Shown here in pieces: positions 16,096 through 24,784 of a DNA stretch of 64,000 nt. This stretch comes from Oryzihumus leptocrescens. GTDB lineage: Bacteria > Actinomycetota > Actinomycetes > Actinomycetales > Dermatophilaceae. The stretch spans positions 62,001-126,000 of the forward strand of contig NZ_VFOQ01000002.1 in the NCBI RefSeq assembly GCF_006716205.1, in the 5' to 3' direction. Position 1 is the stretch's first letter, and each line of letters starts with the position of its first letter. The notes beneath the pieces were generated by a model. It saw only the letters and a list, made by a program, of their open reading frames with translations, was not told the origin of the DNA and searched no databases. The translations under genes and the position numbers were made by a program.

Positions 16096-17208
16096 TCAGA
16101 CCCGGACGACGAGGGCGCCCGGCTCCACGCGGATGCCCAGCGCGAGGGCCTTGCCGATGGTGTCGCCGTCGAGCTGGACCTCCTCGGGGCGGTCGCTGCG
16201 GATGGACAGCTCCCGGCCGCGCAGGTGGTCGACCCGCTCGTGACCCTTGCGGGTCCTGGTCAGCACCCGGGCCGCCACGGCCAGCCAGCCGACGATGCCC
16301 TTGGGGGAGAGGGTGACCGCGTCGAGCCAGCCGTCGTCGACCTCCGCCTTGGGCATGAGCACCAGGCCGCCGGTGAGCTTGCCGCAGTTGCCGACCACGA
16401 CGGTGCGCACCCGGCGGGAGATCTCCAGCTCGTCGTCGACCTTGAGGCGGACCTTGAACTGGGCGCCGCGCAGGTTGCGGACGCCGGCGACGCCGTAGGC
16501 CAGCCAGCCCACCCGCGCCTTGAGCGCCTCGGGGGCGCCGGCCATGATCGCGGCGTCGAAGCCCAGCCCGGCCATGACGAGGAAGACGTGCTCGGCGGGG
16601 CGCTCGTGCTCCCCGGAGGCGTCGACCCGGATCCGGCCGACGTCGACCCGCTTGTTCTGCCCGGTCAGGGCCACCTTCAGCGCCTCGGACAGGTCGTCGA
16701 CGGGCAGGTCGAGGTTGCGGGCGAGCAGGTTGCCGGTGCCGCCGGGCAGCAGGCCCAGCGGGGTCTCGGTGCCGACCAGCACGCTGGCCACGGCGCGGAC
16801 CGTGCCGTCGCCGCCGAGCGGGCAGACGACGGTGACGCCCTCCTCGAGTGCCTGCCGGGTCTGGCCCTCGCCGGTGTCCTCGGCCGTCGTCTCGATGAAC
16901 AGCGGCTCGGCCCAGCCGGCGTCGGCGCAGCCCTTGGCGATCTTGCGCCGGACCGCCGACTGGTCCTCGAACTTGGTCGGGTTGATGATGATCGCAGCGC
17001 GGCGGGGCTTGTCCTCGGCCACCTCAGCTCCTTCCGGTCGGAAGTGCTGCCGGTGGGGGCGGCGCCGCGCGAAGCGGCGGGTCGCCTGCAACGCCTGGTC
17101 CACGCGGGCGCGAGCGCCACGGCTCGAGGCGGCCGTGACGGCCCCCGCGAGCAGCAGGACGAGGAGGATGGCCAGCACGGCGATCCACCCGGCGTTGTCT
17201 TTCAGCAC
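16096..17208 (-). CDS. diacylglycerol-kinase-family lipid kinase with N-terminal membrane anchor
   Basis: This enzyme phosphorylates a lipid alcohol such as diacylglycerol. With GTG 17208 it has 370 residues: a hydrophobic helix (IAVLAILLVLLLAGAV), a basic linker, then the catalytic domain from residue 63. Catalytic motifs are AAIIINPTKF, VVCPLGGDGTVRAVA (the GGDGT nucleotide loop) and LGLLPGGTGNLLARNL. A hexamer TAACGT lies seven bases before GTG 17208, supporting the long form. However, GTG 17022 has a strong AAGGAG site five bases upstream and would yield a 308-residue soluble kinase, so two translation products are possible. Confidence 0.85.
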   Translation of the reverse strand: MLKDNAGWIAVLAILLVLLLAGAVTAASSRGARARVDQALQATRRFARRRPHRQHFRPEGAEVAEDKPRRAAIIINPTKFEDQSAVRRKIAKGCADAGWAEPLFIETTAEDTGEGQTRQALEEGVTVVCPLGGDGTVRAVASVLVGTETPLGLLPGGTGNLLARNLDLPVDDLSEALKVALTGQNKRVDVGRIRVDASGEHERPAEHVFLVMAGLGFDAAIMAGAPEALKARVGWLAYGVAGVRNLRGAQFKVRLKVDDELEISRRVRTVVVGNCGKLTGGLVLMPKAEVDDGWLDAVTLSPKGIVGWLAVAARVLTRTRKGHERVDHLRGRELSIRSDRPEEVQLDGDTIGKALALGIRVEPGALVVRV

Positions 17209-17215
17209 AGCGCGG

Positions 17216-17221
17216 ACGTTA
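17216..17221 (-). promoter_or_regulatory. -10 element of a leaderless promoter (lipid kinase operon)
   Basis: On the minus strand TAACGT stands seven bases before GTG 17208. It lies only nine bases from the divergent -10 of the DinB gene. Confidence 0.4.
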
Positions 17222-17229
17222 CCCGAAAG

Positions 17230-17235
17230 TAGGCT
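17230..17235 (+). promoter_or_regulatory. -10 element of a leaderless promoter (DinB gene)
   Basis: TAGGCT lies seven bases before ATG 17243. Confidence 0.4.
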
Positions 17236-17242
17236 GCGCCCC

Positions 17243-17782
17243 ATGGCCCGTCCCACGGCACCGACCCCGCCGCCGCCCGACGACAAGGACTGGACCTGGG
17301 TGCTGCGCGAGCCGTGCCCGGAGTGCGGGTTCGACGCGGCCCACGTGGCCGGGACGCAGGTGCCCGACGTGGTCCGCGACAGCGCGGCGCGGTGGGCCGC
17401 GGTGCTGGCCCGCCCGGACGCCCGGCTGCGCCCGGAGCCCCACGTGTGGTCGCCGCTGGAGTACGCCTGCCACGTCCGCGACGTGTGCCGGGTCTTCGCC
17501 GAGCGGGTCCACCTCATGCTCACCACCGACGACCCGCGGTTCGCCAACTGGGACCAGGACGCCACCGCGCTGGCCGAGCGCTACTGGGAGCAGGACCCGG
17601 CCGTGGTGTCCGCCGAGCTGACCGGCGCCGCGGAGCTGGCCGCCGCCCGGTTCGACGAGGTCACCGAGGAGGAGTGGGACCGGACCGGTCTGCGCAGCAA
17701 CGGTTCCGCGTTCACCGTCGAGACGCTCGGGCAGTACTTCGTCCACGACCTGGTGCACCACGGCCACGACGTGGGCGCGTGA
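17243..17782 (+). CDS. DinB-superfamily protein
   Basis: This 179-residue protein looks like a four-helix-bundle DinB/DfsB protein. Likely metal-binding His residues are visible: one in WSPLEYACHVRDVCRVFAER (helix 2) and a pair in YFVHDLVHHGHDVGA at the C-terminus. A conserved N-terminal motif is REPCPECGFDAAHV, with two Cys that could bind metal or be structural. Members are thought to be thiol-dependent transferases, mostly uncharacterised. It starts divergently from the lipid kinase operon and precedes serS by 75 bases. Confidence 0.78.
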   Translation: MARPTAPTPPPPDDKDWTWVLREPCPECGFDAAHVAGTQVPDVVRDSAARWAAVLARPDARLRPEPHVWSPLEYACHVRDVCRVFAERVHLMLTTDDPRFANWDQDATALAERYWEQDPAVVSAELTGAAELAAARFDEVTEEEWDRTGLRSNGSAFTVETLGQYFVHDLVHHGHDVGA

Positions 17783-17844
17783 GCCGGCCACGCGGCATAC
17801 CCCTGCAGTTGGCAAACGGTTCGGAGCCGCGCAACGTGCGCCGA

Positions 17845-17850
17845 TAGGCT
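17845..17850 (+). promoter_or_regulatory. -10 element of a leaderless promoter (serS)
   Basis: TAGGCT lies seven bases before GTG 17858, identical in sequence and spacing to the element before the DinB gene. Confidence 0.45.
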
Positions 17851-17857
17851 CGGGCCC

Positions 17858-19129
17858 GTGATCGACATCCGACTTCTGCGTGAGGACCCTGAGGTGGTGC
17901 GCGCCTCGCAGCGCGCGCGTGGCGAGGACGAGGGGATCGTCGACGCGATCCTGTCCGCCGACGAGCGCCGACGGTCGTCCCTGACCGAGTTCGAGCAGCT
18001 GCGGGCGGAGCAGAAGTCGTTCGGCAAGAAGGTCGCCGCCGCCAAGGGCGAGGAGAAGGCCGCCCTGGTCGCCGAGGCGAAGAAGACCTCCGACCGGGTC
18101 AAGGAGCTGCAGGCCGCCGCCGACGAGGCCGAGGCGGAGCTCAACGCGCTGGTGCGGCGGGTGCCCAACGTCGTCATCGAGGGCATCCCCAGCGGCGGCG
18201 AGGACGACTACGCCGTGCTGGAGACCCACGGCACGGCACGGGACTTCGCGGCCGAGGGCTTCGAGCCGCGGGACCACCTCGAGCTCGCCGAGGGCCTGGG
18301 CGCCCTCGACATGGAGCGCGGCGCCAAGGTCGGGGGGTCGCGCTTCTACTTCCTCACCGGGGTCGGTGCCCGCCTCGAGCTGGCGCTGCTCAACATGGCG
18401 GTGGCGCAGGCGGTCGAGCACGGGTTCACCCCGATGATCACGCCCACCCTGGTCAAGAACGACGTCATGGCCGGTGCCGGCTTCCTCGACGCCCACGCCG
18501 ACGAGGTCTACCGCCTCGAGGCCGACGACCTCTACCTCACCGGCACCTCCGAGGTCGCCCTCGCCGGCTACCACGCCGACGAGATCCTCGACCTGTCCGG
18601 CGGCCCGAAGCGGTATGCCGGGTGGTCGACCTGCTACCGGAGGGAAGCCGGGTCCTACGGCAAGGACACCCGCGGCATCATCCGGGTGCACCAGTTCCAG
18701 AAGGTCGAGATGTTCAGCTACTGCCGGCCCGAGGACGCCGAGGCCGAGCACCAGCGGCTGCTGGACTTCGAGCGCGAGATGCTCGCCAAGATCGAGGTGC
18801 CCTACCGGATCATCGACACCGCTGCCGGTGACCTCGGTGGCCCCGCGGCGCGCAAGTTCGACTGCGAGGCGTGGGTGCCGACGCAGGGCCGCTACCGGGA
18901 GCTGACCTCCACGAGCAACTGCACGACATACCAGGCCCGACGGCTCAACGTGCGTGAGCGCTCGGAGTCGGGTGCGACCCGCATCGTGGCCACGCTCAAC
19001 GGCACCCTGGCCACGACCCGCTGGCTGGTGGCGATCCTGGAGAACCACCAGCAGCCCGACGGCTCGGTCGTCGTGCCGCAGGCGCTGCGGCCGTTCCTCG
19101 GGCTCGACGTCCTGACCCCGCAGGGCTGA
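17858..19129 (+). CDS. serS: seryl-tRNA synthetase
   Basis: This 423-residue class II synthetase charges tRNA-Ser. The N-terminal coiled-coil arm (about 30-105, [20 protein letters not shown] through [15 protein letters not shown]) binds the tRNA. Motif 2 is visible as [22 protein letters not shown], and motif 3 as [35 protein letters not shown] is the serine-site region. The start [22 protein letters not shown] is the family N-terminus. It has family-typical length and a leaderless-type promoter. A HAD phosphatase gene starts eight bases after the stop. Confidence 0.97.
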   Translation: MIDIRLLREDPEVVRASQRARGEDEGIVDAILSADERRRSSLTEFEQLRAEQKSFGKKVAAAKGEEKAALVAEAKKTSDRVKELQAAADEAEAELNALVRRVPNVVIEGIPSGGEDDYAVLETHGTARDFAAEGFEPRDHLELAEGLGALDMERGAKVGGSRFYFLTGVGARLELALLNMAVAQAVEHGFTPMITPTLVKNDVMAGAGFLDAHADEVYRLEADDLYLTGTSEVALAGYHADEILDLSGGPKRYAGWSTCYRREAGSYGKDTRGIIRVHQFQKVEMFSYCRPEDAEAEHQRLLDFEREMLAKIEVPYRIIDTAAGDLGGPAARKFDCEAWVPTQGRYRELTSTSNCTTYQARRLNVRERSESGATRIVATLNGTLATTRWLVAILENHQQPDGSVVVPQALRPFLGLDVLTPQG

Positions 19130-19137
19130 GGCGGGGC

Positions 19138-19932
19138 ATGGCCGAGCGCCTGGTCGCCCTCGACCTCGACGGCACCACCGTCAACCACGCCGGGGAGCTC
19201 TCGCCCGTCGTGCGGGACGCCGTGCGCGCGGTGGCCGACGCCGGGGTGCACGTCGTCATCGCGACCGGCCGCTCCACGGTGGCCGCGATGCCGGTGATCG
19301 ACGCGCTGGGCCTGTCCCACGGGTTCGCCGTCTGCTCCAACGGCGCGGTGACCCTCGAGCTCGACCCGTCCGAGAACGGCGGCTACCGCTTCCTCGACGT
19401 CGTCACCTTCGACCCGGCGCCGGCGCTGAACCTGCTGCGCGAGCGCATCCCCGACGCCGCGGTCGCGGTCGAGGAGCTGGGCGTCGGCTTCAAGCTGAGC
19501 AAGCCGTTCCCGGACGGCGAGCTGGTCGGGCAGCTGCGCGTCGTGGAGTGGGAGGAGCTGGTCTCCGCGCCCGCCACCCGTGTCACGCTGCGCAGCCCGG
19601 AGGCCACGGCGGAGGAGTTCATGCGCCTGGTCGGCGAGGCCGGGCTGCACGAGGTGTCCTACGCCGTGGGCTGGACCGCGTGGCTCGACATCAACCCCGA
19701 GGGCGTGTCCAAGGGCTCGGCGCTGGAGCAGGTGCGTCGCCACCTGTCGGTCGAGCCGGCGCACACGATGGCCGTCGGCGACCAGCGCAACGACCTGGAG
19801 ATGCTGCACTGGGCCGCCCGGGGCGTGGCGATGGGCAACGCCCCCGACGAGGTCAAGGCGGCGGCCGACGAGGTCACCGGCCACGTCGACGACGACGGCC
19901 TCGTGCCGGTCCTGCGCTCGCTGCTCGACTGA
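19138..19932 (+). CDS. Cof-type HAD-superfamily hydrolase
   Basis: This 264-residue cytoplasmic phosphatase has HAD motif I in VALDLDGTTVNHAG (nucleophile and acid Asp), motif II in HVVIATGRSTVAAMPV, motif III Lys in EGVSKGSALEQV, and motif IV in MAVGDQRNDLEMLHWA. The large C2 cap between motifs II and III places it in the Cof/YidA group, which dephosphorylates sugar phosphates and similar metabolites. ATG 19138 is eight bases after serS, so they are probably one transcript, a common arrangement in actinobacteria. Confidence 0.9.
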   Translation: MAERLVALDLDGTTVNHAGELSPVVRDAVRAVADAGVHVVIATGRSTVAAMPVIDALGLSHGFAVCSNGAVTLELDPSENGGYRFLDVVTFDPAPALNLLRERIPDAAVAVEELGVGFKLSKPFPDGELVGQLRVVEWEELVSAPATRVTLRSPEATAEEFMRLVGEAGLHEVSYAVGWTAWLDINPEGVSKGSALEQVRRHLSVEPAHTMAVGDQRNDLEMLHWAARGVAMGNAPDEVKAAADEVTGHVDDDGLVPVLRSLLD

Positions 19933-19943
19933 CGGGCCTGGGC

Positions 19944-20372
19944 TCAGAGGCGGGACAGGGACTCGCGCAGGCCCTGCTCCGCCTCGTCGCCGAGCTTCTT
20001 CAGCGCGCCCATGAACAGCGGCATGAGGAACTTGACCATGCCCTGGAACTCGAAGTCGGCGGTGTAGAGCACGTCGCTGCCGGAGCCGTTGGGGCTGACC
20101 TCGATCGTGTCCGTGGCGGTGACGGTCTTGTTCTGGCCGCGCAGCTGCACCCGGCGGCCGGGGTCGACGTCCAGGACGGTGTAGGTCAGCTCGGTCTCGC
20201 GGCGCAGGAACTTCGAGGTGTTGAGGTAGACGGTGCCGACCCCGCCGTCGCCGCTGGTGCGCACGCACCGCACCGTGCCCGGATCCCACTCCGCGGTGGT
20301 CGTGAAGTCCGACAGGTAGGCGAAGACCTTCTCCGGTGAGGCGTCCACCGTCACGCTGCGCTGCAGTCTCAT
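19944..20372 (-). CDS. SRPBCC-family protein
   Basis: This 142-residue START-like protein reads MRLQRSVTVDASPEKVFAYL, then DFTTTAEWDPGTVRC, the polyketide_cyc2 N-terminal pattern, and ends with a long amphipathic helix (LMPLFMGALKKLGDEAEQGL). Function and ligand are unknown. It is the second SRPBCC gene in the window but is not closely similar to 14263-14706. It converges with the HAD gene 11 bases away, and 203 bases without a gene separate it from lutA; I see nothing in that gap beyond the lutA promoter element. An ATG 21 bases upstream (20393) is possible. Confidence 0.78.
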   Translation of the reverse strand: MRLQRSVTVDASPEKVFAYLSDFTTTAEWDPGTVRCVRTSGDGGVGTVYLNTSKFLRRETELTYTVLDVDPGRRVQLRGQNKTVTATDTIEVSPNGSGSDVLYTADFEFQGMVKFLMPLFMGALKKLGDEAEQGLRESLSRL

Positions 20373-20561
20373 GCCCCCATCCTCACCCGGCACGCACCCT
20401 GCGGCACCTCCTACGCGGGTCCGGTGGCCAGGGCGGCGGTGGCGGGATGCGGGTCATGTGCCCCTCCAGTGCCGGGTTTGATGCTGTCACACCCAAGGAC
20501 CCGCGAGCCGGCCGGAACGTGACATGACGCAGCGGCGCTGGGCGCTGGCGCCGGGCACGCG

Positions 20562-20567
20562 TACGGT
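20562..20567 (+). promoter_or_regulatory. -10 element of a leaderless promoter (lutABC)
   Basis: TACGGT lies eight bases before GTG 20576. No clear regulator-binding palindrome is seen nearby. Confidence 0.4.
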
Positions 20568-20575
20568 CGGGTCCC

Positions 20576-21310
20576 GTGAGGGTCGCGCTGATGGTCACCT
20601 GCCTGGGCGACGCGCTCTTCCCCGACGTGGGCCGGGCGACGGTCTCGCTGCTGCGCCGCCTCGGGGTCGGGGTCGAGGTCCCCACCGGCCAGACGTGCTG
20701 CGCCCAGCCGATGGTCAACACCGGCTACCTCGAGGAGGCGGTGCCGGTGGTGCGCACCTTCGTCGAGGCGTTCGCCGGGTACGACGCGGTGGTCGCGCCG
20801 TCGGGGTCGTGCGCCGGGTCGGTGCGCCACCAGCACGCGCTCGTCGCCCGGCGGGCCGGGGACCCGGCGCTGGCGGAGGCGGTCGCGCGGACCGCCCCGC
20901 GGGTGCACGAGCTGAGCGAGTTCCTCACCGACGTGCTCGGCGTCGAGGACGTCGGCGCCACCTTCGCGCACCGGGTGACCTACCACCCGACCTGCCACTC
21001 GTTGCGGCTGCTCGACGTGGGCGACCGGCCCACCCGGCTGCTGCGCGCGGTGCGCGGCCTGGAGCTGCTCGAGCTGCCCCACGCGCAGGAGTGCTGCGGC
21101 TTCGGCGGCACGTTCGCGGTGAAGAACGCCGACACGTCGGTCGTGATCGGGCAGGACAAGGCCCGGCACGTGCTGGACACCGGCGCCGAGGTGCTCGTCG
21201 CCAGCGACAGCTCCTGCCTCATGCACGTCGGCGGCATCCTGTCGCGCCAGCGCGCCGGCGTGCGGGTCATGCACCTGGCCGAGGTCCTGGCCGCCACGGG
21301 GTCGCCGTGA
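20576..21310 (+). CDS. lutA: lactate utilization protein LutA (CCG-domain Fe-S subunit)
   Basis: This 244-residue protein is one of three subunits of the LutABC complex, which oxidises L-lactate to pyruvate in the cytoplasm. Two cysteine-rich CCG domains are present: VPTGQTCCAQPMVNTGY in the first half and LPHAQECCGFGGTFAVKNAD in the second, with the additional Cys in SGSCAGSV, HPTCHSLR and SDSSCLMHVGG. These resemble heterodisulfide-reductase-type cluster sites. Its stop overlaps the lutB start (GTGA). No permease (lutP) or GntR-type regulator is adjacent. Confidence 0.93.
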   Translation: MRVALMVTCLGDALFPDVGRATVSLLRRLGVGVEVPTGQTCCAQPMVNTGYLEEAVPVVRTFVEAFAGYDAVVAPSGSCAGSVRHQHALVARRAGDPALAEAVARTAPRVHELSEFLTDVLGVEDVGATFAHRVTYHPTCHSLRLLDVGDRPTRLLRAVRGLELLELPHAQECCGFGGTFAVKNADTSVVIGQDKARHVLDTGAEVLVASDSSCLMHVGGILSRQRAGVRVMHLAEVLAATGSP

Positions 21311-22752
21311 GCGCCACGTTCGTCGGGATGCCGGCGTTCCCCCAGGCCGCCCGCGAGGCCCTCGGCAACGCCCAGCTGCGGGCCAACCTCGCCCACGCCA
21401 CCGGCACCATCCGCGCCAAGCGGGCCGCGGTGGTCGCCGAGGTGGAGGACTGGGAGGAGCTGCGGCTCGCCGGCGCCGCCATCAAGGACGCGACCCTGCT
21501 CCGCCTGGACGAGCACCTGCTGCGGCTCGAGGCGGCCCTGCAGGCCCGGGGCGCGCTGGTGCACTGGGCCCGCGACGCCGCGGAGGCGTGCGCGGTCGTG
21601 GCGGAGGTGGCGCGGGCCCACGGCGTCGACGAGGTGGTCAAGGTCAAGTCCATGGCCACCCAGGAGATCGGGCTCAACGAGGCACTCGCCGCCGAGGGCA
21701 TCGCTGCCTGGGAGACCGACCTGGCCGAGCTCATCGTGCAGCTCGGCGACGACCTGCCCAGCCACATCCTCGTGCCGGCGATCCACCGCAACCGGGCCGA
21801 GATCCGCGACATCTTCGCCCGCGCCATGGGGGCGGCGGGACGCCCCGCGCCCGCGGACCTGACCGACGACCCGGCCCGGTTGGCCGAGGCCGCCCGGCTG
21901 CACCTGCGGGAGAAGTTCCTGCGCGCCCGGGTCGCCGTCTCCGGGGCGAACTTCGCCGTCGCCGACACCGGCACCCTCGTGGTCGTCGAGTCCGAGGGCA
22001 ACGGCCGGATGTGCCTGACCCTGCCGGAGGTGCTGGTCAGCGTCGTCGGGATCGAGAAGGTCGTGCCGACCTGGTCCGGCCTCGAGGTCTTCCTGCAGCT
22101 GCTGCCGCGCTCGAGCACCGGCGAGCGGATGAACCCCTACACCTCCACCTGGACCGGGGTGACCCCCGGCGACGGCCCGCAGGAGGTGCACGTGGTGCTG
22201 CTCGACAACGGCCGCACCCGGGCGCTCGCCGACGAGGTGGGCCGCCAGGCGCTGCGCTGCATCCGCTGCTCGGCCTGCCTCAACGTGTGCCCGGTCTACG
22301 AGCGCACCGGCGGGCACGCCTACGGCTCGGTCTACCCCGGCCCGATCGGCGCCATCCTCAACCCGCTGCTGCGCGGCGTCGGCCAGGACGCCCAGACCGA
22401 CTCCCTGCCCTATGCCTCGACGCTGTGCGGCGCCTGCTTCGAGGTGTGCCCGGTGCGCATCGACATCCCCGAGGTGCTGGTGCACCTGCGCTCGCAGGTC
22501 GTGGACGCGCACCGCGGCGGCCTGCCCCGGCCGGAGGCGGTGGCGATGCGGGGTGGGGCGTGGGCCTTCGCCCGACCCCGGCGCTGGGCGTTCGTCGAGC
22601 GGGCCGGCGGGCTGCTCGGCCGGGCGGTCGGCCGCCTCGGCGTGCGCCGCCTGCCCTGGCCGGCCTCGGCCTGGACGCGCGCACGCGACCTGCCACCGGT
22701 CCCGCGCCGGCCGTTCCGGTCCTGGTGGCTGCGCGAGGGGAGCCGGTCATGA
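21307..22752 (+). CDS. lutB: lactate utilization protein LutB (iron-sulfur subunit)
   Basis: This 481-residue subunit carries the electron-transfer clusters of the LutABC lactate oxidase. The N-terminal LUD domain has VKVKSMATQEIGLNEAL and SGANFAVADTGTLVVVESEG. The ferredoxin-like part has CIRCSACLNVCPV (C-x2-C-x2-C-x3-CP) and CGACFEVCPVRIDIP. About 50 basic residues end the protein. GTG 21307 overlaps the lutA stop and its own stop overlaps the lutC start (ATGA), so the three subunits are translationally coupled. Confidence 0.94.
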   Translation: MSATFVGMPAFPQAAREALGNAQLRANLAHATGTIRAKRAAVVAEVEDWEELRLAGAAIKDATLLRLDEHLLRLEAALQARGALVHWARDAAEACAVVAEVARAHGVDEVVKVKSMATQEIGLNEALAAEGIAAWETDLAELIVQLGDDLPSHILVPAIHRNRAEIRDIFARAMGAAGRPAPADLTDDPARLAEAARLHLREKFLRARVAVSGANFAVADTGTLVVVESEGNGRMCLTLPEVLVSVVGIEKVVPTWSGLEVFLQLLPRSSTGERMNPYTSTWTGVTPGDGPQEVHVVLLDNGRTRALADEVGRQALRCIRCSACLNVCPVYERTGGHAYGSVYPGPIGAILNPLLRGVGQDAQTDSLPYASTLCGACFEVCPVRIDIPEVLVHLRSQVVDAHRGGLPRPEAVAMRGGAWAFARPRRWAFVERAGGLLGRAVGRLGVRRLPWPASAWTRARDLPPVPRRPFRSWWLREGSRS

Positions 22753-23348
22753 GTGCGCGCGAGGAGGTGCTCGCGCGGGTGCGCCACGCGCTGGGCGGCG
22801 CGACGCGCGATACGCAGGTGCCCCGGACGTATGCGCGGGAGCGCACCCTCGCGGACCCGGTCGGGTTGTTCTGCGAGCGGGTCGCGGACTACCGCGCCCG
22901 GGTGACCCGGTGCGGTGCGGACGAGGTGGCGGTCGCCGTGGAGGCGGCGCTGCGGGGCACCGAGCGGGTGGTGGTGCCCCGGGACGTCCCCGACGAGTGG
23001 GCCCGGCGGGTGTGGCAGCGGGTGCAGGACCCGGGCACGGCCGCAGGGTTGGACCGGGTGGACGCGGTCCTGACCACGGCCACCGTCGGCATAGCGGTGA
23101 CCGGGACGGTGGTGCTCGACCACGGTCCCGGCCAGGGGCGACGGGCGCTGACGCTGGTGCCGGACCGGCACGTGTGCGTGCTGCGTGCGGACCAGGTGGT
23201 CGCCGACGTGCCCGCGGCGGTGGCGCTGCTCGACCCGCTGCGCCCGCAGACGTGGGTCAGCGGGCCGAGCGCCACCAGCGACATCGAGCTCAGCCGGGTC
23301 GAGGGCGTCCACGGCCCCCGCACCCTGCACGTCATCGTCGTCGGCTGA
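22749..23348 (+). CDS. lutC: lactate utilization protein LutC (LUD domain)
   Basis: This 199-residue subunit completes the lactate oxidation operon. It starts MSAREEVLARVRHAL, the LutC N-terminus, and contains the LUD-domain strands VDAVLTTATVGIAVTGTVVL and SGPSATSDIELSRVEGVHGP, the family's C-terminal signature. There are no cluster-binding Cys, as expected. Length matches the family (190-230). Confidence 0.93.
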   Translation: MSAREEVLARVRHALGGATRDTQVPRTYARERTLADPVGLFCERVADYRARVTRCGADEVAVAVEAALRGTERVVVPRDVPDEWARRVWQRVQDPGTAAGLDRVDAVLTTATVGIAVTGTVVLDHGPGQGRRALTLVPDRHVCVLRADQVVADVPAAVALLDPLRPQTWVSGPSATSDIELSRVEGVHGPRTLHVIVVG

Positions 23349-23363
23349 GGGCCCCGCGGCCGG

Positions 23364-23804
23364 TCAGCTCTCCAGGGCGGCGTCCAGGGTGATCTCCGTG
23401 CCGGTCAGCGCCTTGCTCACCGGGCAGGTGGCCTTGGCCTCCTCGGCCGCCTTGGCGAAGCCCTCCGCGTCCAGGCCCTCGACCTCGCCGCGCACGGTGA
23501 GGGTGATGCCGGTGATCCGCAGGCCGCCGGCCGGGTCCGGCTGCACCGTGACGTCCGCCGTCACGTCCAGGCTCTGCGGGGTGCCGCCCGCCCTGGCGAG
23601 CAGGGCCGAGAACTGCATGGCGTAGCAGGAGGAGTGCGCGGCGGCGATGAGCTCCTCGGGGCTGGTGACGCCGTCAGCGGTGTCGGCGATGCGTCGCGGG
23701 AAGGACACGTCAAAGGTGCCGACCCCGGAGCTGGTGAGCTCGACCTGGCCTGAGCCGTCCTGCAGGCCGCCGTTCCAGGCGGTGCGTGCGGTGCGCGTGG
23801 GCAT
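23364..23804 (-). CDS. OsmC-family peroxiredoxin
   Basis: This 146-residue protein should reduce organic hydroperoxides. The two catalytic cysteines of the OsmC/Ohr family are present: the peroxidatic one in AAHSSCYAMQFSALL near 55 and the resolving one in AKATCPVSKALTG near 125. The N-terminus ARTAWNGGLQDGSGQVEL resembles OsmC more than Ohr. ATG 23804 has a GAGGAGG site at good spacing, unlike the leaderless neighbours. It converges with lutC 15 bases away. Confidence 0.9.
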   Translation of the reverse strand: MPTRTARTAWNGGLQDGSGQVELTSSGVGTFDVSFPRRIADTADGVTSPEELIAAAHSSCYAMQFSALLARAGGTPQSLDVTADVTVQPDPAGGLRITGITLTVRGEVEGLDAEGFAKAAEEAKATCPVSKALTGTEITLDAALES

Positions 23805-23907
23805 CTGTTGCCTCCTCGGTCCCGGCGCGGCCGCCGGCGACAGCCGCTTCGACACGATTCACGATAGGTGCAGGCAGGCGGGCCCGCCTGACATGCTGTG
23901 CCACGTC

Positions 23908-24741
23908 ATGACGGACCTGATCATCACCTCGGCGGCCAACGCGCGCCTGAAGTCCCTCACCGCCCTGCGCCGCCGCCGGACCCGCGAGGAGACAGGCACG
24001 ACCCTCATCGAGGGCTACGACGAGCTCAGCCTCGCCCTCGACGCAGGGGTCCTGCCGCGGACCATCTACTACTGCCCCGAGCTCATGCTGGAGCCCGTGG
24101 TGCAGCAGGACGTCGTGCGCCGGGTGGCCGCCCGGGGCGTCGAGACCGTCCAGCTGGGCCGGGTGGCCTTCGAGAAGGTCGCCTACCGCGAGGGGCCGGA
24201 CGGCTTCCTCGCCGTGGTCGACTCGGTGGTGCGCTCCTGCGCCGACCTGACCGTCGGACCGGCGCCGCTGGCCCTGCTGTGCCAGGGGGTGGAGAAGCCG
24301 GGCAACCTCGGCGCCATGCTGCGCACCGCGGACGCCGCCGGGGTCGAGGCGGTCATCGCGGCCGACCCGGTCACCGACTGGGGCAACCCCAACCTGGTGC
24401 GGGCCAGCAAGGGCACCGTGTTCTCGGTCCCGGTGGCCAGCGACTCGACCGAGGCGACGCTGGCATGGTTGCGGGACAACGGGATCGCGCTCGTGGCCAC
24501 CACGCCCGACACCGACCTGGACTACACCGACGTCGACTACACCGGTCCGGTCGCGATCTCCGTCGGCGCCGAGAAGTACGGCCTGACCGGCGAGGTCCTG
24601 GCCGCCGCCGACTACAAGGTGCGCATCCCGATGGTGGGCCGGGCCAACTCGCTCAACGTCGCGACGTCGGCCGCGATCGTGCTCTACGAGGCGGTCCGCC
24701 AGCGGCGCGCCGCCGGTGGGACCGAGGGCCCGGGTTTGTGA
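23908..24741 (+). CDS. TrmH/SpoU-family RNA methyltransferase
   Basis: This 277-residue SPOUT enzyme probably 2'-O-methylates rRNA or tRNA. An N-terminal substrate-binding domain (residues 1-105; SAANARLKSLTALRRRRTRE) precedes the knot domain. Knot motifs are LLCQGVEKPGNLGAMLRTADAAG (motif 1), PVAISVGAEKYGLTGEVL (motif 2) and IPMVGRANSLNVATSAAIVLYE (motif 3), which form the S-adenosylmethionine site. It is closer to the general rRNA SpoU group than to tRNA TrmH, but the target nucleotide cannot be read. Confidence 0.9.
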   Translation: MTDLIITSAANARLKSLTALRRRRTREETGTTLIEGYDELSLALDAGVLPRTIYYCPELMLEPVVQQDVVRRVAARGVETVQLGRVAFEKVAYREGPDGFLAVVDSVVRSCADLTVGPAPLALLCQGVEKPGNLGAMLRTADAAGVEAVIAADPVTDWGNPNLVRASKGTVFSVPVASDSTEATLAWLRDNGIALVATTPDTDLDYTDVDYTGPVAISVGAEKYGLTGEVLAAADYKVRIPMVGRANSLNVATSAAIVLYEAVRQRRAAGGTEGPGL

Positions 24742-24771
24742 CCCCGGTCATGACCACCCGTCGGGCTGTGT

Positions 24772-24777
24772 CACGAT
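24772..24777 (+). promoter_or_regulatory. -10 element of a leaderless promoter (VOC gene)
   Basis: CACGAT lies seven bases before ATG 24785. Confidence 0.4.
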
Positions 24778-24784
24778 GACTGCC

